64,000 nt of DNA from Polaribacter sp. SA4-10 (GCF_002163835.1 NZ_CP019331.1:2145001-2209000); one strand, 5' to 3'; counted from the stretch's first letter, positions 24,649-34,621 are shown. Notes: generated by a model not told the origin, from the letters alone. Program-made: numbers and translations.

Positions 24649-24887
24649 CCTCCACTCACAGGCGGAATTACAGCAACTGTATCCTTTTCATTTAGAATCA
24701 AATCACCAGTTGCATAACTCTCATTTACTGCAATTGCATAAGAGTCTAAATTTTCTAACTGAGGATACTTTTTCTTCAACAAGCTTTTAAAATCAAGAAC
24801 CGTTGAAGCATCAGGCAGCACTAGGTCTAAATTTGAAACCCCAACCAAATCTGTTGTAATCCCAAAAAAAAGTATTTTTAATTTCAT
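24645..24887 (-). CDS. moaD: molybdopterin synthase sulfur-carrier subunit MoaD
   Basis: Ubiquitin-like sulfur carrier of about 80 aa ending in the essential Gly-Gly (AVIPPVSGG), which is adenylated by MoeB/ThiF and thiocarboxylated. The N-terminal MKLKILFFGITTDLVG fits the beta-grasp fold. The start is ATG 24887, or ATG 24890 one codon earlier; the frame opens further at a TTG inside the promoter element, so that start is rejected. The 3' end overlaps the convergent DUF3817 gene by 4 bp. Confidence 0.88.
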   Translation of the reverse strand: MKLKILFFGITTDLVGVSNLDLVLPDASTVLDFKSLLKKKYPQLENLDSYAIAVNESYATGDLILNEKDTVAVIPPVSGG

Positions 24888-24893
24888 CATAAA

Positions 24894-24925
24894 CAAAGAT
24901 AAAAGTATTAGTTTAATATATTCAA
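24894..24925 (-). promoter_or_regulatory. moaD promoter TTG-N21-TATCTTTG
   Basis: Minus-strand -7 TATCTTTG (24901-24894) and TTG (24925-24923). The -33 part lies inside the end of the DUF5686 gene. The -7 element ends 3-6 bp before the start codon, implying an almost leaderless transcript. Confidence 0.55.
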
Positions 24926-27379
24926 CCTTAATAAGAGTCCGTCATTCTTAATTCCTGCATGAAAAGATTTTACATAATCAATTCTTAAAAAACGCCATTT
25001 ACCAAGACCAACATTATCTAATCCCACAGAATATTCTGTGTATGCTTTTTTGTCTGCCATAAACAAACTTTTTGCGCCTCCAACTAAATAAAAATTAAGC
25101 TTATTAATTAAAGGAATTTTACTTAAAAAAGCTCCTTTAAAGTTATGTTCTATATGTGCTTCTGCATATTTATCATTTGTATAAAACTTATAATATTCTA
25201 ACAAGCCAAAACTACTTAATTTATTGTCTGTAATAAAAAGCAACTGATTTCCGTTCGCTTGCAAATTGTCCATAAAAGCAATGTTTTTCTTTTTCAAAAA
25301 TAGTCCTCCTCTCATATTATAAGATAGATTTCCGTAGTTTCCTGCATCTATACTCTGTCTAATATTAGCAACAAACACATCTGAATTTAATTCAGAATTT
25401 GAAGCTCCAAAATTTTTCCTATACATTAAACCCAAAGTTGGATATTTGGTGTTGCCAATATTAAATTTTCTATCAGGATACGATAAATACTTTTGATTGA
25501 AGATAAAAGTTGCGCCCACTTTTAAAGAAGCAATTTTATGCTCTAAAAAAGCTGCATTGGTATAATTTGATAGCTCTAAAGGATTATTAGACGTATAAGG
25601 AGCTGTTTTACTTTGACGTGCGAAAGAATAATTATTGGTATTAAAAAGTGGTTTTCTATTCGCATATTCTAGAGAAGATGTAAAATATACGCCGTTTTTA
25701 ATTTCTTCAGAATAACTAATTTCCGCAAATTCCTTTTCATAAATTTTCATATAATTTTCTCTCCTCAATAAAGAACGAATCATATTATCTAATTTAGAAA
25801 TTGGTTGCCTTTCATTAAATTGCGCTGTTTTTACACCTCCAGAAAGAGACATTCTTCGTCTAGAAATATTATTCCATTTTTTATTAAAAAAGAAAGTTGG
25901 TCTTGCTCTTTTATCAGAAAAACCATAGGCAACATTAAAACCTGCATTCCACCAATTTCCTTTATCGTTTATCCTTTTAGAATAACTAACACCCACCGAA
26001 GTATTAAACCCTTGCACGGTATTAAATCCTAAATCGTCAATTAAACCATCATAAGACAAAGACCATTTTTGGTATGAGTTTCTGTAGGTATAACCTGTAA
26101 TTGGAGAAAGGACACTAACTTTATTTTGCTCTTTATTTAATGAATCTAAATACTTTTTTGACTTACGTACTACTTTTAAACTGTCTTTAATTGTATAATC
26201 TTTTACCTCTTCTGTGGTTAAAGGAACAGGTCTTAAAGTATTCCAATAAGAAGAATCTTTCTCAGTAGCTTCTTTCTCAAAAGTTAAAACCTCATTTGTA
26301 AATGTTTTTTCAGTAAAATTGGGTGTAAAATTATAATTAGAAAAAGCAGCAGAAAAACGCCCATCGAACTTAAAACCAAAGGCATTTACTCTAAAGTCTA
26401 TACTTTGACTAATTAAAACCCAAGCAGCATTCTTATCAGAATAGTTATAATTTTGTTTTAGCTTTAAAACATCGACTACAGGAATATTTACTTGCGCTCC
26501 AGTTACAGAAACATCTGCCCCATACAAAGCCCAATCATCTTCTACAATATATAATGATCCACTAAAAACACGATCATTTTTACGCTTTGGTATGATGTTT
26601 ATTTTATTGATTAGCTTTCCATTTTTGTCATAAAAAGTTCCCTCTAATTTAAACGTATAGTAGCTAAAAGCATTTACAGAAAGTGGTGAAATTAAATCAT
26701 TACCAAACTCGACACTGTTTTCATAAAAGTTAATGTTTGCGTCTTCTGCCCTATTAAAACTGATACCATTATCTTGTCCACTAACTTTAGATGCAATAAT
26801 ATTCTCTTTGAAGTTTTTAGGTTTTTTCTGAAATTTAATATCAGAAATAGTTTCAGAGAGGTAAATAATCCCGCTCCTTGTAGAATCTAAACCTCCGCCA
26901 AAATCGCCTAAAGTTTGACCTAAAAATTTCTTTGGTGCATCTTTAATTCGATACAAACCACGTGAATAAAACTTGGCTGTATAATTTGCAAACTTGTCTG
27001 TGTTCTTCTCTTTATTCGCAATTACATTTCTAATAATCGCATTTGCAGGATTGTCTTTTGTAGATATAGAAATCTCATCTAAAACAATATCTTCTTCTGC
27101 TAATTTTACATTTAATTGAAAAGGAAAAGAAGTAATAGACACTTTCTTTTTTATTGTTTTATAACCTAAAATTTGAAAAACAATCGAGTAATTTCCTTTC
27201 TTAGTAAGGTTTAAAACATAGTCTCCATTGTCATTAGAAGTAGTTCCTGTAACCGTTTTATCTAAATAAACACTTACAAAAGATAATGGATTATTTTTTG
27301 AATCTACAATTTTACCTTTTACCTGCGCAACAAAAGTTACTGAAACAAAAAGAAAGAATAGAATTGTAATTTTTTTCAT
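24908..27379 (-). CDS. DUF5686 outer-membrane protein with carboxypeptidase-regulatory-like domain
   Basis: An 823-aa exported protein. Signal peptide at residues 1-19 (...VTFVAQ); then a CarboxypepD-reg-like beta sandwich (GKIVDSKNNPLSFVSVYLD...TTSNDNGDYVLNL) to about residue 95; then the DUF5686 region, which looks like a large outer-membrane beta barrel with alternating aromatic strands and a C-terminal strand ending LLRLNILN. There is no plug domain, so it is not a TonB receptor. Function is unknown in the family. Single gene, followed by moaD on the same strand. Confidence 0.85.
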   Translation of the reverse strand: MKKITILFFLFVSVTFVAQVKGKIVDSKNNPLSFVSVYLDKTVTGTTSNDNGDYVLNLTKKGNYSIVFQILGYKTIKKKVSITSFPFQLNVKLAEEDIVLDEISISTKDNPANAIIRNVIANKEKNTDKFANYTAKFYSRGLYRIKDAPKKFLGQTLGDFGGGLDSTRSGIIYLSETISDIKFQKKPKNFKENIIASKVSGQDNGISFNRAEDANINFYENSVEFGNDLISPLSVNAFSYYTFKLEGTFYDKNGKLINKINIIPKRKNDRVFSGSLYIVEDDWALYGADVSVTGAQVNIPVVDVLKLKQNYNYSDKNAAWVLISQSIDFRVNAFGFKFDGRFSAAFSNYNFTPNFTEKTFTNEVLTFEKEATEKDSSYWNTLRPVPLTTEEVKDYTIKDSLKVVRKSKKYLDSLNKEQNKVSVLSPITGYTYRNSYQKWSLSYDGLIDDLGFNTVQGFNTSVGVSYSKRINDKGNWWNAGFNVAYGFSDKRARPTFFFNKKWNNISRRRMSLSGGVKTAQFNERQPISKLDNMIRSLLRRENYMKIYEKEFAEISYSEEIKNGVYFTSSLEYANRKPLFNTNNYSFARQSKTAPYTSNNPLELSNYTNAAFLEHKIASLKVGATFIFNQKYLSYPDRKFNIGNTKYPTLGLMYRKNFGASNSELNSDVFVANIRQSIDAGNYGNLSYNMRGGLFLKKKNIAFMDNLQANGNQLLFITDNKLSSFGLLEYYKFYTNDKYAEAHIEHNFKGAFLSKIPLINKLNFYLVGGAKSLFMADKKAYTEYSVGLDNVGLGKWRFLRIDYVKSFHAGIKNDGLLLRLNILN

Positions 27380-27546
27380 AGCTGGTTTTAGTTAGTAGAC
27401 GCAAACACAAAGTTTATGTTACACTCAAATCTTTAAAACTTGCTAAGCAAGGTATAATAAAACCTTAACTCTAAGATGCTAAAAAAACACCAAAGGTTGT
27501 ATAAAACTACTTTTAGGTACTTATACCACTTCAACTATTGTTAAAA
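27380..27546. other. short gap with small inverted repeats
   Basis: CTTGC-TAA-GCAAG (27439-27451) and AAGGT...ACCTT just after it; they may help terminate the GH65 transcript or belong to the DUF5686 promoter region. Nothing else seen. Confidence 0.35.
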
Positions 27547-29580
27547 CTAATGTTTAATTACATAATTTTTCTTGGTAAGACCAACTCCTTTAATAGTAAG
27601 TGACTTCCATTCTTTAGGTAGATTTGGGTTTATTTGCACAACTCCTTCATTGGTTAGTTGTAAACCACCAAAACCAAATAAAACAGTCTGTAACATTCCT
27701 CCAGCTCCAGTAGCAAAATAAGGGTTATTACTAGTTGCTGATTCTGCTAAAGCACCAAAAGGAGGTCTTTTATTAGGCGCGTAACTATCTTTAAATAACC
27801 TATATGCATTTTCAGAATCTCCTAAACGCGCATATATTACTGCAAAAACAGATTTCCCCATTGCCGGTCCTTCTTTTGATAGTTTAGGTTCGTAATATTT
27901 CAAATCTTTTAAAATGGTTTTTTTATCATTTATAATATTTAAAGGATAGGTTAACAAATTTACATCTGCTTGTTTAATAATTTCTCCATCATATTTTTCA
28001 TGCTCTTTAGTTGTACCATCCTTAAACTTTAAGATTCTAATATTAGCAGCAACTTGTTGCCATATTTCTGGGATTTCTTGTTCAAGCTCTTTACCCGCTA
28101 AAACAGCAAACTCTAAAGCAGTAATTGCAGACCCATTTGTAAAAGCATTATCTGTAACATTTGCAACAAACTCATTAGCGCCTACTACATTTTTTATTGA
28201 ATACGAACCATCTTTATTTTTAGTAACCCTACTTACCCAATAATCTGCTATTTCTTCTAACATTGGAAAACCTCTTGTTTTAAGCCAAGTTTTGTTTTTT
28301 GAAACCCGGTAATAATTCCAAAAAGCAATAGCTACATCTGCGGTAATATGATGTTCAAAAGTTCCTGTTAAAGCCCAAGCTGGAGTTGCTTCTTCACCAG
28401 TATCATCACTTTCCCAAGGAAACATAGCACCTTTGTATCCAAAATTTATTGCTTTCTCTTTTGCCTTTTCTATACGGTCTGATCTATAATTAACCAGTGA
28501 ACGCGCAATATCTTGATTCAACAATAATAAAGGAGGAAACATCCATAATTCTGTATCCCAAAAAATATGTCCATTATAGTTTTGTGAAGACAAACCCATT
28601 GGAGCAATACTTAAATCGGAATCACCTCTAGAAAAAGAATACAGGTGATATAATGCCAACCTTACATCTCGTTGATCTTGTACATTTCCTTCAATAACAA
28701 TATCTCCTTCCCATAATTTATTCCAAAGCTTTTTATGTTGCTCTAATAAGTCTTTTTTTGGGGTCAGTAGATTAAAAATAACAAATCGTTCAGATTCATT
28801 TTGAGGGTCTTCAAAATCTTGAGTAGTACATATTGCACCAGTCCAAGCAAAATCTAAAGAAGCACCTTTTTTTATCTTTTTTGAAAATGATAAACGATTA
28901 TTATAATCATCAACTTTTTTATGATGTAACACTGGTCTTTGATGCTCTCTAGTGCTATTAATAGCATGCCATATAAAAGTACCAGATGCCGCTACAAGAT
29001 GTTTTTTCTCTCTACTTCTTGCAACCGTTTGTAAAATAGGCATTGTAGTCTCTAAATCTTTTAAAATTCTAAACGTACTTATTGGATTATGATATTCTTT
29101 TGGGGTTTTTATACTTGCTATTGCCTTTACCTTAATGTCTTTTATAGCTGCTATAGAAATATCTAAATAACCACTATACTGCACATTCCTTAAAGCATAC
29201 ATGGTATAAGAAATAGCCGCTTTATCTTTAAAAGTAAAGCTCGTTGTAAAGGAAGCTTCTTTCATATTTAATGTTTGCTTCCAATTAGATATATTTTCGT
29301 CATTAACTACTTCATCATCAATTTCTAATTCAATATCTTGAAAATTAATACCTTTCAAAATTTTACTCACACCTAAAGGAGATTCTTTATCGTAGACATT
29401 ATTTAATATTATTTGTTCTGTTTTAAACACTTTATTTGAAGGTAAAATACCTATTCTTCCATTTGCTGTTGCAATGCCCGTATAATTAGTATTATTTGAT
29501 GTAGAAATCTCCCATCCTTCATTTTGAGCTATTAAAATAGTAGATAGTAAAAGAAAAGTAATAAGTAGTATATTTTTCAT
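27547..29580 (-). CDS. secreted glycoside hydrolase family 65 protein, probable alpha-glucoside hydrolase
   Basis: GH65 enzyme (677 aa) acting on alpha-linked glucosides. Start chosen at ATG 29580 (MKNILLITFLLL), which begins a clean signal peptide; the frame opens nine codons earlier. The (alpha/alpha)6 core shows GHIFWDTELWMFP, the acid Glu470 in GANEFVANVTDNAF and a second glutamate, Glu613, in ALAESATSNNPYF, where GH65 hydrolases keep a catalytic base. GH65 phosphorylases are cytosolic and use phosphate, so the signal peptide and the second Glu favour a hydrolase, as in the Flavobacterium johnsoniae kojibiose hydrolase. It is divergent from the sugar porter-GH32-fructokinase operon and shares a LacI-type operator with it. 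Confidence 0.85.
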   Translation of the reverse strand: MKNILLITFLLLSTILIAQNEGWEISTSNNTNYTGIATANGRIGILPSNKVFKTEQIILNNVYDKESPLGVSKILKGINFQDIELEIDDEVVNDENISNWKQTLNMKEASFTTSFTFKDKAAISYTMYALRNVQYSGYLDISIAAIKDIKVKAIASIKTPKEYHNPISTFRILKDLETTMPILQTVARSREKKHLVAASGTFIWHAINSTREHQRPVLHHKKVDDYNNRLSFSKKIKKGASLDFAWTGAICTTQDFEDPQNESERFVIFNLLTPKKDLLEQHKKLWNKLWEGDIVIEGNVQDQRDVRLALYHLYSFSRGDSDLSIAPMGLSSQNYNGHIFWDTELWMFPPLLLLNQDIARSLVNYRSDRIEKAKEKAINFGYKGAMFPWESDDTGEEATPAWALTGTFEHHITADVAIAFWNYYRVSKNKTWLKTRGFPMLEEIADYWVSRVTKNKDGSYSIKNVVGANEFVANVTDNAFTNGSAITALEFAVLAGKELEQEIPEIWQQVAANIRILKFKDGTTKEHEKYDGEIIKQADVNLLTYPLNIINDKKTILKDLKYYEPKLSKEGPAMGKSVFAVIYARLGDSENAYRLFKDSYAPNKRPPFGALAESATSNNPYFATGAGGMLQTVLFGFGGLQLTNEGVVQINPNLPKEWKSLTIKGVGLTKKNYVIKH

Positions 29581-29666
29581 GGCCTTGACACTATAAAGTT
29601 TACCCAAAGATGTCTGTTTTTTATTAAATAGAGAAGTGATGAAATGAAAAGATACAGATTTGTATC

Positions 29667-29682
29667 CCGAAAACGATTTCGG
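29667..29682. promoter_or_regulatory. LacI-family operator in the GH65/sugar-porter divergent promoter
   Basis: CCGAAAACGATTTCGG: a 16-bp palindrome centred on CG with one mismatched pair, the form bound by LacI/GalR repressors. It lies 84 bp before the porter and 87 bp before GH65. The LacI gene at the end of this cluster is its likely reader. Confidence 0.65.
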
Positions 29683-29765
29683 TTACTTAATTGCTAATTA
29701 ACAATTAAATACACCATCATTAATCTTCTGTTTTATTAGTTTTAGAAAAAATTAACAACTAAAAC

Positions 29766-31091
29766 ATGAACAAAAAAATATTAATTTGGTCTGTAACAGC
29801 CGCTTTAGCAGGGTTTCTATTTGGTTTTGATACAGTAGTAATTTCTGGAGCTGATAAAAAGCTACAAGCACTTTGGGGCTCTTCTGATGCTTTTCATGGA
29901 TCTGTTGTTATGGCAATGGCACTTTGGGGAACTGTAATTGGCGCATTATTTGGAGGAATTCCCACAAATAGATTAGGAAGAAAGAAAACGTTAATTTGGA
30001 TTGGCGTCTTTTATTTTGTCTCAGCAGTAGGATCTTCTTTAGTTAATGACCCTTATACTTTTGCTTTTTTTAGATTTTTAGGAGGTGTTGGTGTTGGTGC
30101 TTCAACCATTGCTGCTCCAGCTTATGTTTCTGAAATTTCTCCAGCGAAAGACAGAGGGAGATTAGTAGCATTGTATCAATTTAATATTGTTTTAGGGATT
30201 CTGATAGCCTTTTTATCCAATTATTTACTAAGAAATGTAGGAGAAAATGCATGGCGTTGGATGATAGGTATTGAAGCGTTTCCTGCTTTTATTTATACAC
30301 TACTTATTTTTACTGTGCCAGCAAGCCCACGATGGTTAGTTTCAAAAAACAGAAATGCAGAAGCAAAGCAAGTACTGAAACTTATTAATCCAGATGAAGA
30401 TTCAGAAAAATTAATGTCAGCAATAAAAAAAGAAAATGAAAGTCATGCCGAAGGAGAAAATATTTTTATGAAAAAATATAGGTTCCCTTTAATCTTGGCA
30501 TTTTTAATTGCTTTTTTTAATCAATTATCAGGAATTAATGCCTTTTTATATTATGCTCCAAGAATTTTTGAAGAAGCTGGTTTAGGCGAAAGTACTGCCT
30601 TATTAAGTAGTATCGGAATTGGGGTAACTAATTTAATATTTACATTATTAGGTGTCTTTTTAATAGATCGTTTAGGAAGAAAAACATTGATGTACATTGG
30701 TTCTATAGGTTATATTATTTCATTAAGTTTAGTTTCGATGGCGTTTTTTCTAGATTGGGGTGGTTTAGCTGTACCCATTTTTCTATTTATGTTTATAGCT
30801 TCACACGCTATTGGTCAAGGTGCAATAATCTGGGTGTTTATTTCTGAAATTTTCCCAAATCATTTAAGAGCAAGTGGCCAATCTTTTGGTACATCTACAC
30901 ATTGGGTTTTAGCTGCCATAATTCCATCATTAGTTCCAGTACTTTTCTCTACAATTGGAGCGGGAGTTGTCTTTATGGTATTTGCAATTATGATGGTGTT
31001 TCAATTGCTATTTGTACTATTTATGATGCCAGAAACCAAAGGAATTTCACTAGAAGAATTAAGTAAAAAATTAATAAAAGATGAAAAATAA
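29766..31091 (+). CDS. MFS sugar porter (sugar:H+ symporter)
   Basis: Inner-membrane importer of 441 aa with twelve predicted helices. Sugar-porter signatures are present: FGFDTVVISGA in helix 1, NRLGRKKTL after helix 2, PASPRWL (usually PESPRWL) before the central loop, QLSGINAFLYYAPRIF in helix 7, DRLGRKTL, and PETKGISLEEL at the end. With GH32 and fructokinase downstream the substrate is probably fructose, or sucrose/short fructans cut outside. Its stop overlaps the GH32 start by 11 bp. Confidence 0.92.
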   Translation: MNKKILIWSVTAALAGFLFGFDTVVISGADKKLQALWGSSDAFHGSVVMAMALWGTVIGALFGGIPTNRLGRKKTLIWIGVFYFVSAVGSSLVNDPYTFAFFRFLGGVGVGASTIAAPAYVSEISPAKDRGRLVALYQFNIVLGILIAFLSNYLLRNVGENAWRWMIGIEAFPAFIYTLLIFTVPASPRWLVSKNRNAEAKQVLKLINPDEDSEKLMSAIKKENESHAEGENIFMKKYRFPLILAFLIAFFNQLSGINAFLYYAPRIFEEAGLGESTALLSSIGIGVTNLIFTLLGVFLIDRLGRKTLMYIGSIGYIISLSLVSMAFFLDWGGLAVPIFLFMFIASHAIGQGAIIWVFISEIFPNHLRASGQSFGTSTHWVLAAIIPSLVPVLFSTIGAGVVFMVFAIMMVFQLLFVLFMMPETKGISLEELSKKLIKDEK

Positions 31092-32700
31092 AAATAGTTT
31101 CAACCTATTATCTGTTTTTTTAATCGCCTTAATTTTTGTTGCTTTTATAAGTTGTAAAAAAGACACAAAAAAGAGTGCCTCAAAATCAATAGCATCAATA
31201 GAAAGAAGTACTGAAGAAGTTTTATACAGGCCTAATTTTCATTTTACACCAAAGGCAAATTGGATGAATGATCCTAATGGAATGTTTTATCTAAACGGTA
31301 AATATCATTTGTATTTTCAATATTATCCAGAGGGTAATGTTTGGGGACCAATGCACTGGGGACATGCAATTAGCGAAGACATGATTACCTGGCAAGAACA
31401 ACAAATAGCTCTTTATCCAGATGAATTAGGACTTATTTTTTCAGGAAGTGCTGTCGTTGATAAAAATAATACTTCAGGATTTGGAAAAGACGGTATTACA
31501 CCAATAGTTGCCATTTATACCTACCATAATATGGATGGTGAAAAAGCAGGAGAATTAAATTTTCAAACCCAAGCCATTGCGTATTCATTAGACGAGGGGA
31601 TGACATGGACTAAATATGATAAAAACCCAGTAATTTCTAACCCAGGAATTAAAGATTTTAGAGATCCTAAGGTAATTTGGGACGCTAATAGTAGTAAATG
31701 GATTATGGCATTGGCGGCGGCTGATAAGATTATGTTTTATAGCTCTACAAATTTAAAAGACTGGAATTTAGAATCAGAATTTGGACAAGAATTTGGACAA
31801 CATAATGGTATGTGGGAATGCCCAGATTTATTTCCTATAAAAATTGAAGGAACTGATAAAACCAAATGGGTATTAATAGTAAGTATAAACCCTGCAGCGC
31901 CAAATGGAGGTAGTGGAACACAATATTTTATTGGTGATTTTGATGGTACTAAGTTTACACTTGACACTAATTTTAAAACACAATTAGAGAAACAAAAAGC
32001 AGTCTGGTTAGATTATGGAAGAGATAATTATGCTGGCGTAACATGGTCAAATATCCCAGAGCAAGATGGACGAAAATTATTTATTGGTTGGATGTCTAAT
32101 TGGGAATACGCAAGAGATGTACCTACAGAAACGTGGCGAAGTGCAATGACAATTCCAAGGGAATTGAAGCTTAAAAAATCTGAAAATAATTATTTATTAG
32201 TTTCTAATCCAGTTTCAGAACTATCTAAATATGTTTCTAAAATCATTATTAAAGATACACTGCATGTTAACAGACAGAAAACAATCATTTCTAAAAATGA
32301 AGTAGATTTATCACGTATAAGCCTGCAATTAGAAATAAAAAATTTAAATGAAAGTAAATATACTTTTCTATTTCATAATAAATTTGGAGACAGCCTTTCA
32401 TTTGGTCTAGACAATATTGAAAAGAAATATTTTGTGAATAGACAAAAATCTGGAAAAGTTGCTTTTTCTGATAAATTTTCGAATACAATTTCTAAAGCAA
32501 ATAGAATGAACTCTTCTAGTACTTTAAATGTTCAAGTACTTATGGATAAAACCTCAATAGAAGTTTTTTATAATGATGGCGAGACAGTAATGACTGAAAT
32601 ATTCTTTCCAAATCAGCCATTTGAAACTTTATCTGTAATTACTTCAGATGAAAAGTTAATTATAGAACACCTAAAAATTGAAGAATTAAAATCTAATTAA
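31081..32700 (+). CDS. GH32 beta-fructosidase lipoprotein (levanase/inulinase/invertase type)
   Basis: Fructan- or sucrose-hydrolysing enzyme, 539 aa, lipidated at the lipobox VAFISC. GH32 catalytic triad: nucleophile Asp in WMNDPNG, transition-state stabiliser in FRDPKV, acid/base Glu in WECPDLF. The five-blade propeller is followed by the C-terminal beta sandwich with SIEVFYNDGE. Exo- or endo-action and the linkage preferred cannot be told. The start overlaps the porter gene. It releases fructose for the porter and the kinase downstream. Confidence 0.93.
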   Translation: MKNKNSFNLLSVFLIALIFVAFISCKKDTKKSASKSIASIERSTEEVLYRPNFHFTPKANWMNDPNGMFYLNGKYHLYFQYYPEGNVWGPMHWGHAISEDMITWQEQQIALYPDELGLIFSGSAVVDKNNTSGFGKDGITPIVAIYTYHNMDGEKAGELNFQTQAIAYSLDEGMTWTKYDKNPVISNPGIKDFRDPKVIWDANSSKWIMALAAADKIMFYSSTNLKDWNLESEFGQEFGQHNGMWECPDLFPIKIEGTDKTKWVLIVSINPAAPNGGSGTQYFIGDFDGTKFTLDTNFKTQLEKQKAVWLDYGRDNYAGVTWSNIPEQDGRKLFIGWMSNWEYARDVPTETWRSAMTIPRELKLKKSENNYLLVSNPVSELSKYVSKIIIKDTLHVNRQKTIISKNEVDLSRISLQLEIKNLNESKYTFLFHNKFGDSLSFGLDNIEKKYFVNRQKSGKVAFSDKFSNTISKANRMNSSSTLNVQVLMDKTSIEVFYNDGETVMTEIFFPNQPFETLSVITSDEKLIIEHLKIEELKSN

Positions 32701-32711
32701 TTAGTAATAAA

Positions 32712-33593
32712 ATGTCAAATATTGTTTGTTTTGGAGAGGTTCTATGGGATGTATTTCCGTCGTATAAAAAAATTGGAGGCGCTCCACTAAATGTTGCTTT
32801 AAGACTTAATTCATTCAAAAATAAAGTAACTATAATAAGCAGTGTAGGTAAAGATGTAAATGGAACTGATTTATTAAACTATATCAAAAAAGAGGGGCTA
32901 AACAATTCAGCCATTCAAATTAATGAAGAATTTAATACCAGTGAAGTAATTGTAAGTTTAGATAAAGCAGGAGCTGCAAGTTATAGTATAGAATTCCCAT
33001 GCGCATGGGATTATATAACTATAAACGACACTATTTTAAGTACTGTAAAAAAATCTGATGCTTTTATTTTTGGTAGTTTAATTGCAAGAAATGAGTTATC
33101 TTATAACACTTTGTTACAACTTATAAATGTTGCACCTTTTAAAGTATTTGATGTAAACTTAAGACCTCCACATTATAAAATAAATGTATTAATAGCGTTA
33201 ATGCAAAAAGCAGATTTCATTAAATTTAATGATGATGAGTTATTTGAAATATGTAAAAAGCTAGATTTTAACTCAGGTGATTTAAAAAAGAACATTGAAT
33301 TTATTTCTAAAAAAACAATTACAAATACTATTTGTGTAACTCTAGGAGGAAAAGGAGCCGTTCTTTTTATAAATAAAACTTATTATTTTAATGATGGTTA
33401 TAAAGTGAATGTAAGAGATACTGTAGGAGCTGGAGATTCATTTTTAGCTACACTTATACATAAATTACTGAAAAAAGAAACACCACAAAATGCAATTGAT
33501 TTTGCATGTGCCGTTGGTGCTTTAGTAGCATCAAGTGTGGGTGCAAACCCAAAAATATCAAATAAAAATATAATTGAGTTCATTAAGAGATAA
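32712..33593 (+). CDS. PfkB-family fructokinase
   Basis: Sugar kinase of 293 aa that most likely phosphorylates fructose to fructose-6-phosphate. PfkB motifs: N-terminal FGEVLWDVFP...IGGAPLNVALRL and C-terminal DTVGAGDSFLATLI with the catalytic Asp in GAGD. Third gene of the porter-GH32-kinase operon (11 bp after GH32). Its 3' end nearly meets the convergent LacI gene, 2 bp apart. Confidence 0.92.
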   Translation: MSNIVCFGEVLWDVFPSYKKIGGAPLNVALRLNSFKNKVTIISSVGKDVNGTDLLNYIKKEGLNNSAIQINEEFNTSEVIVSLDKAGAASYSIEFPCAWDYITINDTILSTVKKSDAFIFGSLIARNELSYNTLLQLINVAPFKVFDVNLRPPHYKINVLIALMQKADFIKFNDDELFEICKKLDFNSGDLKKNIEFISKKTITNTICVTLGGKGAVLFINKTYYFNDGYKVNVRDTVGAGDSFLATLIHKLLKKETPQNAIDFACAVGALVASSVGANPKISNKNIIEFIKR

Positions 33594-33595
33594 AG

Positions 33596-34621
33596 TTAAA
33601 TACTTTTGGTAGAACCTCTTGCAATTACGTGCGTAGGCAACTCAATGATTTGCGGTTCACTCTTGCCTCCTTCTTTTAATTGTTTGATATTTTCAAGTAA
33701 TAATTTAAAAGCTTTTTCCCCCATTTCATATCCTGGTTGATTAATAGTAGATAATTTGGGCGATGTAATCTGCGTAAGAAACCAATTACTAAAACCCATA
33801 ATAGAAATTTTATTTGGTACATCAATTTTCATTTCTTTAAATCTAGCCAAAACACCTGTTGCTAAAAGATCTGTAAGAGCAAAAACACCATCTAAGTCTG
33901 GATGATCAGAAGTCATTTTACTAGCTAGCGTATAACCATCTTCATATGATAAATTTTCACTAACATAAACCAAAGATTTATCGTAGATTATATCATGTTT
34001 TTCTAGAGCTCTTCTATATCCTTTTAATCTATCAATTGTTGTTTGAGGTTTAAGCACACCGCTTAAATGTGCTATTTTTTTACATCCAGTTTTAATAAGG
34101 TATTCAGTAGCGTTAAAAGCTGCTTTAACATCATCAATTATTACTTTTGAACAATTAATACTTCTGGATACCCTATCATATAAAACAATGGGGGTACCTT
34201 GATTAATTATTTCTTTTATATGATTAAAACGTATTGTATCCCCTGATAATGATAATAAAATACCGTCAACATTTTTTCTTACTAGAACTTCTAGTAATTC
34301 TTCTTCATGAATATTAGATTCATCGGATTTAAGAACAATTACTAGATACCCTTCCTTTTCTGCAGTATTAATAACACCATTAATAATGTTTGAAAAAAAA
34401 TGATGTACAATTTCTGGTATAATAAGCCCTATAGTTCTAGACTCTTGATTTCTAAGATTTTGAGCAAAAGAGTTCGGCTTATAATTTAAGGCCTCTGCAA
34501 GGTTAAGTACTTTTAATCTTGTTTCATTATTAACATCCGGGTAATTCTTTAATGCTTTTGATACTGTAGCAACAGAAATTTTTAGCTTTTCTGCAATTAT
34601 TTTTAATGTTACTTTTTGCAT
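33596..34621 (-). CDS. LacI-family transcriptional regulator
   Basis: Repressor of 341 aa. N-terminal LacI helix-turn-helix (TLKIIAEKLKISVATVSKALKN) with the hinge NYKPNSFAQNLRN, then the periplasmic-binding-protein-like effector domain (IGLIIPEIVHHFFSNII, YDRVSRSI, TDLLATGVL). Located at the end of the sucrose/fructan-type cluster and convergent with it, so it is the probable local regulator reading the palindrome at 29667-29682. A related palindrome before susC and another before the GH97 gene may also be read by it or by a paralogue elsewhere. Confidence 0.92.
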   Translation of the reverse strand: MQKVTLKIIAEKLKISVATVSKALKNYPDVNNETRLKVLNLAEALNYKPNSFAQNLRNQESRTIGLIIPEIVHHFFSNIINGVINTAEKEGYLVIVLKSDESNIHEEELLEVLVRKNVDGILLSLSGDTIRFNHIKEIINQGTPIVLYDRVSRSINCSKVIIDDVKAAFNATEYLIKTGCKKIAHLSGVLKPQTTIDRLKGYRRALEKHDIIYDKSLVYVSENLSYEDGYTLASKMTSDHPDLDGVFALTDLLATGVLARFKEMKIDVPNKISIMGFSNWFLTQITSPKLSTINQPGYEMGEKAFKLLLENIKQLKEGGKSEPQIIELPTHVIARGSTKSI

